A DNA stretch of 64,000 nucleotides, taken from CAWEYO01 sp963813315 (GTDB lineage Bacteria; Pseudomonadota; Alphaproteobacteria; Rhizobiales; Rhizobiaceae). A program made the translations under genes and the position numbers. Below are positions 8,804 through 20,398 of this stretch, in pieces. Below the pieces are notes generated by a model. That model was not told the origin of the DNA and made no database searches. It was given only the letters and a program-made list of their open reading frames with translations. The first letter of the stretch is position 1, and each line of letters opens with the position of its first letter. The DNA is taken from contig CAWEYO010000004.1 in assembly GCA_963813315.1 (NCBI GenBank), positions 124,001 to 188,000 of the forward strand. The letters are read 5' to 3'.

Positions 8804-9385
8804 ATGGAAGTCATTCTTCTCGAACGCATTTCCCGCCTTGGTCAAATGGGCGAAACGGTCAAGGTCAAGGACGGATTTGCCCGCAACTTCCTCCTGCCGA
8901 AGGGCAAGGCGCTGCGTGCCAACGAGGCCAACAAGAATAAGTTCGAAGGTCAGCGCGCGCAACTCGAGGCGCGCGACCTGGAGCGCAAGTCCGAGGCACA
9001 GAAGATCGCCGAGAAGCTGGACGGCAAGAGCTTTGTCGTCGTCCGCTCGGCAGGTGAAACCGGCCAGCTCTACGGTTCGGTCTCCACGCGTGACATTTCC
9101 GATTTGCTGACCGCGGAAGGTTTCTCGATCTCCCGCAACCAGGTCGAGCTCAATCAGCCGATCAAGGCCATCGGCCTGACCAATGTCGCGATACTGCTGC
9201 ATCCCGAAGTCGAGGTCACCGTCGCTGTAAACATCGCCCGCACGGCCGAAGAAGCCGAGCGTCAGGCGAAGGGTGAGATGCTGACCACGGCCGAAGCGAT
9301 CTATGGCGAGGATATCAACGAGAACGCGCGTCCGGAGACCTTCTTCGAGCCAAATGAAGAAGCCGGGACCGAAAGCGAAGTCTGA
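8804..9385 (+). CDS. rplI: 50S ribosomal protein L9
   Basis: L9 binds 23S rRNA near the L1 stalk. The 193 residues are longer than the roughly 150 of E. coli because of an acidic C-terminal tail rich in Glu, a frequent alphaproteobacterial variation. The N-terminal domain MEVILLERISRLGQMGE and the NFLLPKGKALRAN segment are diagnostic. The ATG at 8804 follows AAGGAACAAAGAG; an upstream in-frame ATG lacks such a site. Confidence 0.96.
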   Translation: MEVILLERISRLGQMGETVKVKDGFARNFLLPKGKALRANEANKNKFEGQRAQLEARDLERKSEAQKIAEKLDGKSFVVVRSAGETGQLYGSVSTRDISDLLTAEGFSISRNQVELNQPIKAIGLTNVAILLHPEVEVTVAVNIARTAEEAERQAKGEMLTTAEAIYGEDINENARPETFFEPNEEAGTESEV

Positions 9386-9410
9386 TTCTTTCGCATTCAC
9401 AATCTGATCT

Positions 9411-9465
9411 CGGGTGTGTTGAGATTCAGGTCAGGCCGAGCTGAAAATGGCGGTTTCGAGAACTT
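9411..9465. repeat. dispersed repeat, family D copy 2
   Basis: This copy shares the blocks TCAGGCCGA, AAAATGGCGGTT and CGAGAAC with the copy at 1563-1634. It ends exactly where homology of the following pseudogene to cyclopropane synthase begins. Confidence 0.6.
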
Positions 9466-9738
9466 GGCGGCAGCGCTTCATCGCCAACCGCGAGCGCGTC
9501 AGGATGATCTATGACGAGCGTTTCTGCCGGATGGGGTTTTTCGGCTGCGGAAGCCTCGTTCCGGTGGCAGGATCTGGTAGTCTTTCAGATCCAGCTTGCG
9601 CCGCGCAACGACACCCTGCCGATGACACGCGGCTATATCGGCAAGCGCGAGAAGGCGCTCGCCCTCCATGAGGCGGCGCATCGCGAGGCCGCGCCAGAGC
9701 CGGTAAATCCGCGCCGCAAACGAAAGCTGGCCGAATAG
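9447..9738 (+). pseudogene. C-terminal remnant of cyclopropane-fatty-acyl-phospholipid synthase
   Basis: Two frames together recall the end of CFA synthase: WRQRFIANRERV and YDERFCRM in the first, then SFRWQDLVVFQIQLA and RNDTLPMTRGYIGK in the second. The break lies near 9530, where an indel shifts the frame. Only about 90 residues remain of a protein of roughly 400, and the methyltransferase core is absent. The 5' boundary coincides with repeat D, suggesting a deletion ended at the repeat. It is probably not functional. Confidence 0.75.
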
Positions 9739-9757
9739 AATATTCGGACCCGAGATA

Positions 9758-9901
9758 GAGCGGCAGCACCAATTCCATCGGTGCGTCCGCTGCTCTAATG
9801 CATGTCGCCCAAAAGTGCGCAGCGGTTTTGGGACAACGACATGCACAGAAACAATAGCCTAAAGCGCGTCGCATGAATCCGTTTCGAAGCAATGCGCTTT
9901 A
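9758..9901. repeat. B-type half element followed by family A repeat
   Basis: 9758-9796 carries the GAGCGGCAGCACC and GCGTCCGCTGCTC arms seen in family B at 33329 and 41534. It runs into a complete family A element (9796-9901) in the same orientation as the 5423 copy. The following 270 bases to dnaB show no convincing gene. Confidence 0.8.
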
Positions 9902-10174
9902 GCGAAACGGCCCCTCCGGTGAAAGCACAGAATTCGCGCGTTCCTGCTTGATATTCCTGTTTTGTTCCGTCACGCTTGCCGGTAAGTGAGTCCATGATTC
10001 GGTGTCAAGGATGATCGTTGGAGTCCGCACAGTCGGGAATTCAGCTGTGAATCGTGGTGACGATAGGCCTTTGGGCGGGTTTGCGCCGGGCGCAGGGCAG
10101 GCTAAACCGGGTGAGGATCGCGTGCCGGGACAAGTAACCTTGTTCAGTCCGGGCTGAAGAAAACTGGAACCGGC

Positions 10175-11665
10175 ATGGCAGAAGCAGCCCGCAAGATCGA
10201 AATCGCGGAGACACCGCTTTATCGCGAGGCACCGAACAATATCGAGGCTGAGCAGGCGCTGCTCGGAGCCATACTCGTCAACAACGATGCGTTCTATCGC
10301 GTCTCCGACTTCCTGAAGGCGGCGCATTTCCACGAGCCATTGCATCGCAAGATCTTCGAGGTGTCCGCGGAACTAATCCGCATGGGCAAGATGGCCAATC
10401 CGGTCACCATGAAAACCTTCCTGCCGGCGGAGCAAAAGGTCGGCGACCTGACTGTCGCGCACTATCTCGCGCGTCTCGCCGCGGAAGCCGTCACGATCAT
10501 CAACGCCGCCGACTATGGCCGCGCGATCTATGATCTCGCCACGCGCCGCGCGCTGATCACGGTCGGCGAGGACATGGTCAACGTTGCCTATGACGCGCCG
10601 GTCGACATGTCGCCACAGGCGCAGATCGAGGATGCGGAGCGGCGGCTTTTCGAGCTTGCCGAGACGGGCCGCTACGACGGCGGCTTCGAAAGCTTCACCG
10701 ACGCGGTGAAGACCGCCGTGGACATGGCGAACGCCGCCTTCATGCGCGACGGCCACCTGTCGGGCATTGCCACCGGGTTGCGCGATCTCGACCGGCGCAT
10801 GGGCGGGCTCCAGCCATCGGACCTGATCGTGCTTGCCGGCCGTCCCGGCATGGGCAAGACCTCGCTTGCCACCAATATCGCGTTCAACATCGCCCATGCC
10901 TATGAACCGGCGCAGCAGGCCGACGGCTCGTTCAAGGCCGCCAATGGCGGTGTCATAGGCTTTTTCTCGCTCGAAATGTCGTCGGAGCAATTGGCGACAC
11001 GTATCATCTCCGAGCAGACCGAAATCCCGTCGTCCAAGATCCGCCGCGGCGAGATCACCGAATACGATTTCGAGAAGTTGGTCGCCTGTTCCCAGACGAT
11101 GCAGAAGCTGCCGCTTTTCATCGACCCGACCGGCGGCATTTCCATTGCCCAGCTTGCTGCCCGCGCGCGCAGGCTCAAGCGGCAACGCGGCCTCGACGTC
11201 ATGGTCATCGACTATATTCAGCTCATGCAGGGCACGTCGGCGCGCGCTTCTCAGAATCGAGTGCAGGAGATCACCGAGATCACAACCGGGCTGAAGGCGC
11301 TCGCCAAGGAACTTGCCGTGCCGATCATTGCGCTTTCCCAGCTCTCGCGTCAGGTGGAAAGCCGCGACGACAAGCGCCCGCAGCTTTCCGATCTCCGCGA
11401 ATCGGGTTCGATCGAACAGGACGCCGACGTGGTGCTCTTCGTCTATCGCGAGGAATACTACCTGAAGAACAGGGAGCCCAAGCCCGGCACCGACGAATAC
11501 ATGAAGTGGGAAGGCGAAATGAACGACGCGCGCGGTAAAGCTGAAGTCATCATCGCCAAGCAGCGCCACGGTCCAACCGGCACGATCGGCCTCGGCTTCC
11601 AGGGCGAGTTCACCCGCTTTTTCGACCTGGCGGAGGATAGCCACCTGCCGGAAAGATATGAGTAG
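10175..11665 (+). CDS. dnaB: replicative DNA helicase DnaB
   Basis: DnaB is the hexameric 5'-3' helicase of the replisome. The 496 residues comprise an N-terminal domain (about 20-125, starting NNIEAEQALLGAIL), a linker and the RecA-like domain. Walker A is GRPGMGKTS (222-230), Walker B is MVIDYIQLM, and ALSQLSRQVE with DLRESGSIEQDAD is the family signature. The ATG at 10175 gives a standard start. No intein or frame break is visible. A family C repeat separates it from radA. Confidence 0.97.
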   Translation: MAEAARKIEIAETPLYREAPNNIEAEQALLGAILVNNDAFYRVSDFLKAAHFHEPLHRKIFEVSAELIRMGKMANPVTMKTFLPAEQKVGDLTVAHYLARLAAEAVTIINAADYGRAIYDLATRRALITVGEDMVNVAYDAPVDMSPQAQIEDAERRLFELAETGRYDGGFESFTDAVKTAVDMANAAFMRDGHLSGIATGLRDLDRRMGGLQPSDLIVLAGRPGMGKTSLATNIAFNIAHAYEPAQQADGSFKAANGGVIGFFSLEMSSEQLATRIISEQTEIPSSKIRRGEITEYDFEKLVACSQTMQKLPLFIDPTGGISIAQLAARARRLKRQRGLDVMVIDYIQLMQGTSARASQNRVQEITEITTGLKALAKELAVPIIALSQLSRQVESRDDKRPQLSDLRESGSIEQDADVVLFVYREEYYLKNREPKPGTDEYMKWEGEMNDARGKAEVIIAKQRHGPTGTIGLGFQGEFTRFFDLAEDSHLPERYE

Positions 11666-11681
11666 GCGCGGCCGCCGCGAT

Positions 11682-11808
11682 ACCCTCTCCCTTGTTGTGG
11701 GGAGGGTGGCCCGAAGGGCCGGGAGGTGGTGGTCCAGGATACGGTATTTCGTATCCACCCCCACCCCGCTCCGCTGCGCGGATCGACCCTCCCCACAAGA
11801 GGGAGGGT
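11682..11808. repeat. long imperfect palindrome, family C
   Basis: Arms reading ACCCTCTCCC...GGGGAGGGT on the left and ACCCTCCCC...GGGAGGG on the right enclose a G/C-rich centre with smaller nested inverted repeats. This type is common between genes in Mesorhizobium-like genomes. Its right edge, GGGAGGG, lies just upstream of the radA start. Confidence 0.8.
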
Positions 11809-11814
11809 AAGCCT

Positions 11815-13269
<1,455 letters not shown>

Positions 13270-13379
13270 GTCCACTTTTCGAAAGGCCATGGCCGCAGGG
13301 GGCGGCGCGGAAAATTTATAGGGACCGGCTAACGGTCCGACCGGGGGCGGAAATCTCCGCCATGATGGAGTGGGACGAC

Positions 13380-14003
13380 ATGCCGATTACGCTGCTTGAC
13401 GGAATTCTCGTCGGCTTCACCCTTGTTTCGGCGATGCTGGCGATGGTACGCGGCTTCTCCCGCGAGATCCTCTCCATCGCTTCATGGATTGGCGCCGCCG
13501 CGGCGGCCTATTTCTTCTATCCGGCGGTCGTGCCTTACGTGCAGCCTTACGTCGACAACGAGAAGCTGGCGATGGCGGCGGCGGCAGGCATCGTTTTCGT
13601 GATCGCGTTGATTGTGGTGACGGTGATCACCATGAAGATTGCGGACTTCATCATCGATTCACGAGTTGGCGCGCTCGATCGCACGCTCGGTTTCCTCTAT
13701 GGCGCTGCGCGCGGCATTCTTGTCGTCGCAGTCGGCCTGTTGTTCTTCAACTGGCTGGTTGGTAGCAACCCCCCGGCCTGGATCGCAGCGGCCAAGTCGC
13801 GCCCGCTGTTGGAAGACATTGGGAACCGGCTGCAGGCGCTCCTTCCTGACGATCCGGAAAACTCGATCCTGAAGCGCCTTCAGCCTGGCATCGAGGAGGA
13901 GCCTGAAGCAGCGCCCGAGGGCGGCGAAACCCCACCCGCCGAAGGCGGTGCCGACCAACCTCCCGCCAACTCTGCTCCCGCCGAACAGCCGCCGGCGAAT
14001 TAG
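13380..14003 (+). CDS. cvpA: CvpA family membrane protein
   Basis: This 207-residue inner-membrane protein of the colicin V production family has four predicted helices in its first 130 residues: LLDGILVGFTLVSAMLAMV, then IASWIGAAAAAYFF, then a GIVFVIALIVVTVIT stretch, then GILVVAVGLLFFNW. RTLGFLYGAARG is the family core. The C-terminus is a Pro/Glu/Ala-rich cytoplasmic tail. An ATG at 13362 would add six residues; 13380 is preferred because GGAG lies nine bases upstream. The gene precedes purF, the usual pairing. Confidence 0.88.
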   Translation: MPITLLDGILVGFTLVSAMLAMVRGFSREILSIASWIGAAAAAYFFYPAVVPYVQPYVDNEKLAMAAAAGIVFVIALIVVTVITMKIADFIIDSRVGALDRTLGFLYGAARGILVVAVGLLFFNWLVGSNPPAWIAAAKSRPLLEDIGNRLQALLPDDPENSILKRLQPGIEEEPEAAPEGGETPPAEGGADQPPANSAPAEQPPAN

Positions 14004-14024
14004 ACTAGCAACGATGGCGATTGG

Positions 14025-14048
14025 CGAAACCCGACGCGTCGGGTTTCG
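14025..14048. repeat. 24-bp perfect palindrome between cvpA and purF
   Basis: CGAAACCCGACG followed by its exact reverse complement lies 22 bases past the cvpA stop, with flanking GCGATT/AATCGC adding imperfect pairing. It could form a stem with almost no loop, acting as a terminator-like element, or be a protein-binding site. No T-run follows. Confidence 0.6.
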
Positions 14049-14194
14049 CAAATCGCGATCATTGCGGGCCTCGGGCTCCGGCCCGGCCGAACCCAGAAAC
14101 AATCATGCTCTAACGGGAAGAGCTCGCGCGAATTGCCGGTAGCGCTGAGTGCCTCGTTGCCCTATATGACGGCTTTCCCACAAAGGCGGCGCCC

Positions 14195-15664
14195 ATGGCA
14201 GACGCAGGCACATTCCTTTCCGCCGAGGCTGGCGACCATTTTCACGACGAGTGCGGTGTGTTCGGCATTTTCGGCCGCCAGGACGCTGCTGCGATCGTCA
14301 CGCTCGGCCTTCATGCTTTGCAGCATCGCGGGCAGGAGGCCGCGGGCATTGTCTCCTATGACGGCAGCCAGTTCCACGTCGAGCGCCATGTGGGCCTGAT
14401 CGGAGACACATTCACCAAGCAGTCCGTCATTGACCGGCTGCAAGGCGCGCGCGCAATCGGCCATACGCGCTACGCCACCACCGGCGGCGCTGGCCTGCGC
14501 AATGTGCAGCCTTTCTTCGCCGAGCTAGCCGAGGGCGGTCTTGCGATTGCCCACAACGGCAACATCACGAATGCCATGACTGTTCAGCGCGCGCTCCAGA
14601 AGCAGGGCGCGATCTTTTCTTCCACATCCGACACGGAGACGATCCTGCACCTTGTCGCCATGAGCAAGGAGCGCGACACCAACTCGCGCTTCATCGAGGC
14701 GATCCGCCATATCGAAGGTGCGTTCTCGCTGGTGGCGCTGACCTCCAAGAAAATGATCGGCGTGCGCGATCCGCTCGGCATCCGCCCCCTCGTTCTTGGC
14801 GATCTCGACGGATCATGGATACTGGCATCGGAAACCTGCGCGCTGGACATCATCGGCGCGCGCTTCGTGCGCGACCTGAAGCCCGGCGAGATGGTCGTCG
14901 TCACCACCAAGGGAATTGAAAGCTTCTTCCCCTTCGAGCCTGTCAAATCGCGGTTCTGCATCTTCGAATACGTCTATTTCGCGCGTCCAGATTCCTCTGT
15001 CGAAGGCCGCAATGTCTACGAGGTGCGCAAGCGTATCGGCGCCGAGCTCGCCGTGGAGAGTCCCGTCGAGGCGGACATCGTGGTGCCGGTGCCGGATTCG
15101 GGGACGCCGGCAGCAATAGGCTTCGCCCAACAGGCCGGCCTTCCCTTCGAGCTTGGCATCATCCGCAACCATTATGTCGGCCGCACCTTCATCCAGCCCG
15201 GCGATTCGATACGACACATGGGCGTGAAGCTGAAACACAACGCCAATCGTCGCATGATCGAGGGCAAGCGCGTCGTCCTTGTCGATGATTCCATCGTCCG
15301 TGGCACCACCAGCCAGAAAATCGTGCAGATGGTGCGGGAGGCCGGCGCCAGGGAGGTCCACATGCGCATCGCCTCGCCGCCGACGCGCGCCTCCTGCTTT
15401 TATGGCGTCGACACGCCGGAAAAGGCCAAGCTGCTCGCCTCTCGCATGTCGGTCGAGGAGATGGCCGAATTCATTCGCGTCAACTCGTTGGGCTTCCTGT
15501 CCATCGACGGCCTCTACCGGGCCGTGGGCGAAGCGGGCCGAACGAACGAACAACCGCAATACTGCGACGCCTGCTTTACCGGCGAGTACCCTACGCGCCT
15601 GCTCGACCATGAGGGCGCCGACAATGTGCGGACCCTGTCGCTCCTTGCCACCGGGGGGCAGTAG
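14195..15664 (+). CDS. purF: amidophosphoribosyltransferase
   Basis: PurF makes phosphoribosylamine from PRPP and glutamine, the first step of purine synthesis. The 489 residues start with a short propeptide; Cys20 in DECGVFGIFG becomes the N-terminal glutaminase nucleophile after cleavage. VVLVDDSIVRGTT is the PRPP-binding loop. Cysteines in SRFCIFEY, RASCFYG and YCDACF match the four iron-sulfur ligands of the Bacillus-type enzyme, suggesting an oxygen-sensitive cluster. ATG at 14195. Confidence 0.96.
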   Translation: MADAGTFLSAEAGDHFHDECGVFGIFGRQDAAAIVTLGLHALQHRGQEAAGIVSYDGSQFHVERHVGLIGDTFTKQSVIDRLQGARAIGHTRYATTGGAGLRNVQPFFAELAEGGLAIAHNGNITNAMTVQRALQKQGAIFSSTSDTETILHLVAMSKERDTNSRFIEAIRHIEGAFSLVALTSKKMIGVRDPLGIRPLVLGDLDGSWILASETCALDIIGARFVRDLKPGEMVVVTTKGIESFFPFEPVKSRFCIFEYVYFARPDSSVEGRNVYEVRKRIGAELAVESPVEADIVVPVPDSGTPAAIGFAQQAGLPFELGIIRNHYVGRTFIQPGDSIRHMGVKLKHNANRRMIEGKRVVLVDDSIVRGTTSQKIVQMVREAGAREVHMRIASPPTRASCFYGVDTPEKAKLLASRMSVEEMAEFIRVNSLGFLSIDGLYRAVGEAGRTNEQPQYCDACFTGEYPTRLLDHEGADNVRTLSLLATGGQ

Positions 15665-15721
15665 AACTTGCCTTTTTCAGCACCCCCCTCTGCCAGCACA
15701 AGTGCATCCGAAAGCATTTCC

Positions 15722-16483
15722 ATGCCCTTCTCTCCTGACCTTTCCGGACGCCTTGCTCTCGTGACCGGCGCTTCTCGCGGCATCGGCTACCACATTGCCA
15801 AGCAGATGGCAGCCGCTGGCGCCCACGTGGTCGCTGTGGCCCGCACCGTCGGCGGGCTGGAAGAACTCGACGACGAGATCAAGGCCGAGCGCGCGAGGTC
15901 CGGCAAGGGCGAAGCCACTCTGGTGCCGCTCGACCTGACCGACATGCCGGGCATCGACAGGCTTGGCGGCGCTATCCATGAACGCTGGGGCAAGCTCGAT
16001 ATACTGGTGGCCAACGCAGCCATTCTCGGCGTCATTGCCCCCATCGGCCACGTGGAAGCAAAGGTGTTCGAGAGGGTGATGGCCGTCAACGTCACCGGCA
16101 CCTGGCGGCTCATCCGTTCCGTCGATCCGCTGCTGCGGCTTTCCGACGCCGGGCGCGCGATCATTCTTTCATCCGACGTTGCCCACTCGGCAAGGGCGTT
16201 CTGGGCGCCCTACGCCGCGTCCAAGGCGGCGGTCGAGGCGCTGGCCCGCTCCTGGGCCGATGAAACCAGGAACTTTCCGCTCCGCGTCAATCTGGTAGAT
16301 CCAGGTGGCACGCGCACCGCAATGCGTGCTCAGGCCTTTCCCGGCGAAGACCCCGACACGCTTCCTGCTCCGGCCGACGTGGCGTCGAAAATCATCTCCC
16401 TCGCAAGCCCCTCGCTGACTGAAACAGGCATGATCTTCGACGCCCGCCAAGGGCGGTTTCTTCACCACCGCAGCCCGGATTGA
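15722..16483 (+). CDS. SDR family oxidoreductase
   Basis: This 253-residue short-chain dehydrogenase has the cofactor loop TGASRGIG near residues 15-22, a DILVANAAIL segment, Ser in IILSSDVAHS and the YAASKAA catalytic Tyr/Lys. The substrate is not predictable. The ATG at 15722 starts MPFSPDLSGRLALVTG; an in-frame TTG directly after purF would add 18 low-complexity residues. It lies 57 bp after purF and may be in that transcript. Confidence 0.85.
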   Translation: MPFSPDLSGRLALVTGASRGIGYHIAKQMAAAGAHVVAVARTVGGLEELDDEIKAERARSGKGEATLVPLDLTDMPGIDRLGGAIHERWGKLDILVANAAILGVIAPIGHVEAKVFERVMAVNVTGTWRLIRSVDPLLRLSDAGRAIILSSDVAHSARAFWAPYAASKAAVEALARSWADETRNFPLRVNLVDPGGTRTAMRAQAFPGEDPDTLPAPADVASKIISLASPSLTETGMIFDARQGRFLHHRSPD

Positions 16484-16557
16484 GCGCCGTTCCGAGGGGC
16501 GGACGCATCGATGGGATCCCTGCAGCTCTCTACCCCCTTGTGGGAGAAGGGGAGGCG

Positions 16558-16591
16558 ATGCTCTAAAGGCGGATGAGGCTTTCAGAGCATC
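16558..16591. terminator. hairpin between convergent genes
   Basis: GATGCTCT and AGAGCATC form a perfect 8-bp stem around an 18-base loop. The arms equal the outer arms of the family B repeats, so this may be a minimal B element acting as a bidirectional terminator between the SDR gene and the secreted-protein gene. Confidence 0.45.
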
Positions 16592-16625
16592 GGCATCTCC
16601 GAAGCGCGAACGGAACCGTGAGCGA

Positions 16626-17255
16626 TCATTGCGCGGCAAAGCAATAGAAGAGACCGTCGCCGCCGGTGCCGCGGAGCGCTTCCTGGCCGCAGCCGCCGCG
16701 TGTCGCGTGCGAGGAATTCCAGGATTTCGCCGCAGCCGAGTCGTCGAGCCCCATGCGGTCATGATGGCCCACCATGGCGGCACCTTCTGCGCCGCTGCTG
16801 GTCCAGTTCTCGCAGGTCTCCTTGGCGGCCGTCCCGTCCGGCATGGTGCCAGTCAGGATGTCGTGCCGGTTCGGCTTATCACCGCGACCGTTGACGATGT
16901 TGCCCTTCTCGTCGAGCGCGGTCTGCTTGCTGATACCGTTGGCGTCGCTGTGCAGCGAGGCGACGTCGTCGGCAATCTTCTCGCCCTTGGCGTTGTGCCA
17001 CGGGCCGCTGCCGATGCGATCCTTCGCGCTGACCTCGTTCGTGGACAGATAGGCACGCCATGTCTTCGGACCAGTAACACCAGCCCCTTCGGCGAGCTTC
17101 TGGCAATGCGCGTCAGCGCCTTCAAGTCCGCCCAGATCGGCGCCATTACCGGGACCTGCGCTGGTGACGAAAAAGCTCATGGTGATGTCCTGGGCCTGTG
17201 CGGCAATTGTTCCCGCAGTAAGCAGCGCGGCCATCAGTATCGTCGCGCGTTTCAT
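16626..17255 (-). CDS. secreted hypothetical protein
   Basis: The 209 residues open with a signal peptide (MKRATILMAALLTAG, cleavage likely after AQA). The mature part is rich in Gly, Ala and Asp, with cysteines in DAHCQKLAEG, KETCENWTS, GGCGQEALR and at the end in FYCFAAQ, compatible with disulfides. TWRAYLSTN and GPWHNAKGEKIADD resemble conserved stretches of lectin-like secreted proteins, but this is recall and no function is assigned. GGAGGA seven bases before the ATG at 17255 fixes the start. Confidence 0.75.
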   Translation of the reverse strand: MKRATILMAALLTAGTIAAQAQDITMSFFVTSAGPGNGADLGGLEGADAHCQKLAEGAGVTGPKTWRAYLSTNEVSAKDRIGSGPWHNAKGEKIADDVASLHSDANGISKQTALDEKGNIVNGRGDKPNRHDILTGTMPDGTAAKETCENWTSSGAEGAAMVGHHDRMGLDDSAAAKSWNSSHATRGGCGQEALRGTGGDGLFYCFAAQ

Positions 17256-17425
17256 ATGCTTCCTCCGTTTGCGCGCCCGCCGATCGAAGAGTAAGGCCGG
17301 CGGCGGCCGACAGCGAGTCACGACTGCGTGTGATTTTCCAGCCGGGCCCGTGACAATTCCCGCTGCGCCGCCGATGATATGCCGTGCACACAGGCAACAT
17401 CCGGGCATTGGCTGGAGAATGAGCG

Positions 17426-17953
17426 ATGGACGCCGCCGAACTCAAGGCGATGCAAGCGCCTCTCAAGGCGGCGTACCGAAAGGACGCGAGCAAGGCCGTG
17501 ATCACGCTCCGCGCAAAGGGCTCGGTCGACGATCAGTCCATCGCCTGCAAGGTCGAGACCGGCAGGACGGTCGCCCTCGCCGGTCTGCACCACGCGACCG
17601 GCGGAACCGGACTTGAGCTTTGCTCGGGAGACATGCTGTTGGAAGCACTGGTGGCCTGCGCCGGCGTCACTCTCAAAGCCGTCGCGACTGCACTGGAATT
17701 CCGGCTGGAGGGCGCTTCCGTAGAGGCGGAAGGCGATCTTGACTTCCGTGGAACGCTGGGAGTCGCAAAGGATGCGCCGGTCGGTTTCCGGGCGATAAGG
17801 CTCACGTTCGACATCAAAACCGACGAGATCGAAGAGCGCATCGATTCGCTCGTGAAGCTGACGGAGCGATATTGCGTCGTGTTCCAGACGATCAATGTCC
17901 GGCCGGAGCTTTCCGTAAAGGTGAATGCGGAGCGGCCGGTTGCACGCCTTTAG
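17426..17953 (+). CDS. OsmC family protein
   Basis: OsmC/Ohr proteins are cytoplasmic thiol peroxidases or relatives. This 175-residue protein has Cys in GLELCSGDMLLEALVACAG and in ERYCVVFQT, the two-cysteine pattern of the superfamily, although the helix motif places it in a general OsmC-like group rather than clearly in Ohr. GGAG lies just upstream of the ATG. No partner gene is nearby, and about 660 bp without recognisable genes follow. Confidence 0.85.
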   Translation: MDAAELKAMQAPLKAAYRKDASKAVITLRAKGSVDDQSIACKVETGRTVALAGLHHATGGTGLELCSGDMLLEALVACAGVTLKAVATALEFRLEGASVEAEGDLDFRGTLGVAKDAPVGFRAIRLTFDIKTDEIEERIDSLVKLTERYCVVFQTINVRPELSVKVNAERPVARL

Positions 17954-18614
17954 AGCGAGATGAGATCAGGTTTGGTCATTCTTCCGGCTCACCGGTCGGA
18001 CCCTGTTACTGCGAAACAGGATAAGTTCGACCGGCAGGGTTTGTCTGATTGTTGGTTTGCCAGAGGCAACCCAGCGGGCAGGGTTTTCGGGCGGGCGCCT
18101 TCGCTTCGTCGTCTCCAACACTCCTGCAACCGTGGCGACTGTCGCAACCCAACGCGTCGGCAAATGCGCCCAACGCCAACAAATGTGCACGGAGCGCCAT
18201 CGCATTTCGCTTCGCTAATTTGGTAAATATGACGGTCACGGGCCGATTGAAGAAGCCCCATAAACGGGCGCCGGGGCTGAGCTTGCAGCATTCCATTGCT
18301 TACCAGTCACAAACGAGGTTTGCGGCGGAGCTGTTCGTGCGCCGATTGTTGTCGGCGCGCTGAGGTTTGTCGGTGTCATGCCACGGCCCCCGCATGATCC
18401 CAGGAAGTTGGACCTTTTGCACGAGACCATATGCAGCCTAAAGACTGGAGCATGATTCTAAGCCGAGGGTCGGCGCGCCAAAGAGTTGCATGCGACATCA
18501 GAGAAAGTTTGCAGGCTTATCTGACAAGACATGTGCAAAATTAGAATCCAGGCGGGATGGCGGCTTCAACAGAACGTTGCCCGGCTCGATGCAAGCACGG
18601 AGTAGTTCGTTAGA
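17954..18614. other. intergenic stretch without recognisable gene
   Basis: About 660 bases between the OsmC and RTX-like genes. Short open frames exist on both strands, but none has a good ribosome binding site or recognisable sequence. The promoter of the RTX-like gene should be here. No repeat of families A-D was seen. Confidence 0.5.
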
Positions 18615-19915
18615 ATGACCACGTTCATCATCGATCTCGTCCAGCCCGCGACCGAATGCAACCTTGGCCTCACCCGGCGGAGTCCGATGGCGTGGACGCT
18701 CGCCCCAGGCGCGCCCTTGGCCCCTTCGCCGCTCACAGCCGAAGGCATGGCGGCCTACGCCGGGGTCATGACGATGTTCACCGGCACTGGCGACAATGAT
18801 AGTGTAGACATAACAAGCGGAACGCTGACCGGGTTTACCGGCGGTACGGTGGCCGACTTTAGTGACGAGATACGGCGACACTTTCAATGCCGGCGCCGGC
18901 GACGACTATATCGGCGGCGGCGGCGGCGACAACTCCATGAACGGCGGTGACGGTGCCGAACTCGATGAATGGCGGGGCTGGCGCCGACGGTTTCAACCTT
19001 GCCAATGGCGATTTCGTCTCCGGCGAGTCCATTGATGGCGGTGACGGCAGCGACGGGATCAAGCTAACGGAATCGACCACGATCGACTTCACCGACGCCA
19101 CGACCACGATCTCCAGCGTTGAACGGTTCGAAGGCAGCGACGACAACGACACCGTAACGATGACTGCTGAGCAATGGGCGGGGTTCATCGAATACATCAT
19201 GCTCGGCGTCGGCACGGACGTGCTGAACGTCAACGTCAGCGGAAGCCATGACATTTCCCAGGTCACGCCCTTCCCGCCGGCGTATATCAGCGTCGGGGGG
19301 AATGGCAATCTTACCGGCACGTCCGGCAGCGACTCGCTGAACCTCACCGGCGCCCAGCTCGACGCCATCATCATCGGCGCGGGCACGATCAATCTCGGCG
19401 CCGGCAGCGATGCGCTCTACCTGACCTCGAACTCGGAAGACCTTAACACGCTGGGGGCAATGGATACGTCGATCCAGAACGTCGAGATAATCTCGGCCGC
19501 CGGCGCAACAACACCCGGCTCGACGATAAACCTGAGTGCGCAGACGGAAGCCTTCTCGATCACCGGCAGCGCCGGTAGCGACTGGCTCGTCGGCGGCACA
19601 GGCAACGACACGATCGGCGGCGGCTCGGGTGGCGACACGATCGACGGCGGGGCCGGCGACGACACGATCACGTTCGACGGCTCGGAAATTTTGATTGCCG
19701 GCGGTGCAGGCGACGACACATTGAAAGTGACCGGGGCCGCAGAGATCGACCTGAGTTCTTCGTTGGACCAGGCTTCCCTCGAGACGGCGACTGTCACCGG
19801 CTTTGAGAATGTGGATGCATCCACGTCGAGCGCGGCCGTCAGCCTGACGGGCGATGCCAACGGCAATGTGCTCATTGGCGGCCAAGGCACCGACACGATC
19901 AACGGCGGCGGCGGC

Positions 19916-20398
19916 AACGACACGATCACCTTCGACGGCTCGGATGTTTCGATTGCCGGCGGAGTGGGCATCGACACTTTGATCGTGAAAGGAGCTGCAA
20001 CGATCACGCTGTCGGTCGGCACGGTCACCGGCTTTGAGAATGTGGATGCGTCCACGTCGAGCGCGGCCGTCAGCCTGACGGGCGATGCCAACGGCAATGT
20101 GCTCATTGGCGGCTCCGGCGCCGACACGCTCGACGGCGGCGGCGGCGACGACACGATCACCGGCGGCGCGGGCGCCGACACGCTCGACGGCGGCGGCGGC
20201 AACGACACGATCACCTTCGACGGCTTGGATGTTTCGATTGCCGGCGGAGTGGGCATCGACACTTTGATCGTGAAAGGAGCTGCAACGATCACGCTGTCGG
20301 TCGGCACGGTCACCGGCCTTGAGAATGTGGATGCGTCCACGTCGAGCGCGGCCGTCAGCCTGACGGGCGATGCCAACGGCAATGTGCTCATTGGCGGC
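19916..20398 (+). repeat. 285-bp in-frame direct repeat inside RTX gene
   Basis: A block starting AACGACACGATCACC at 19916 recurs at 20201 with near identity over about 195 bases. A diverged third copy starts near 20434. The 285-base offset equals 95 codons, so the duplication keeps the frame. Recent unequal recombination is likely. Confidence 0.8.

Noticed and set aside
10373..11764. 463-codon minus-strand frame across dnaB
   Set aside because: It lies entirely antisense to an intact dnaB and has no recognisable motifs.
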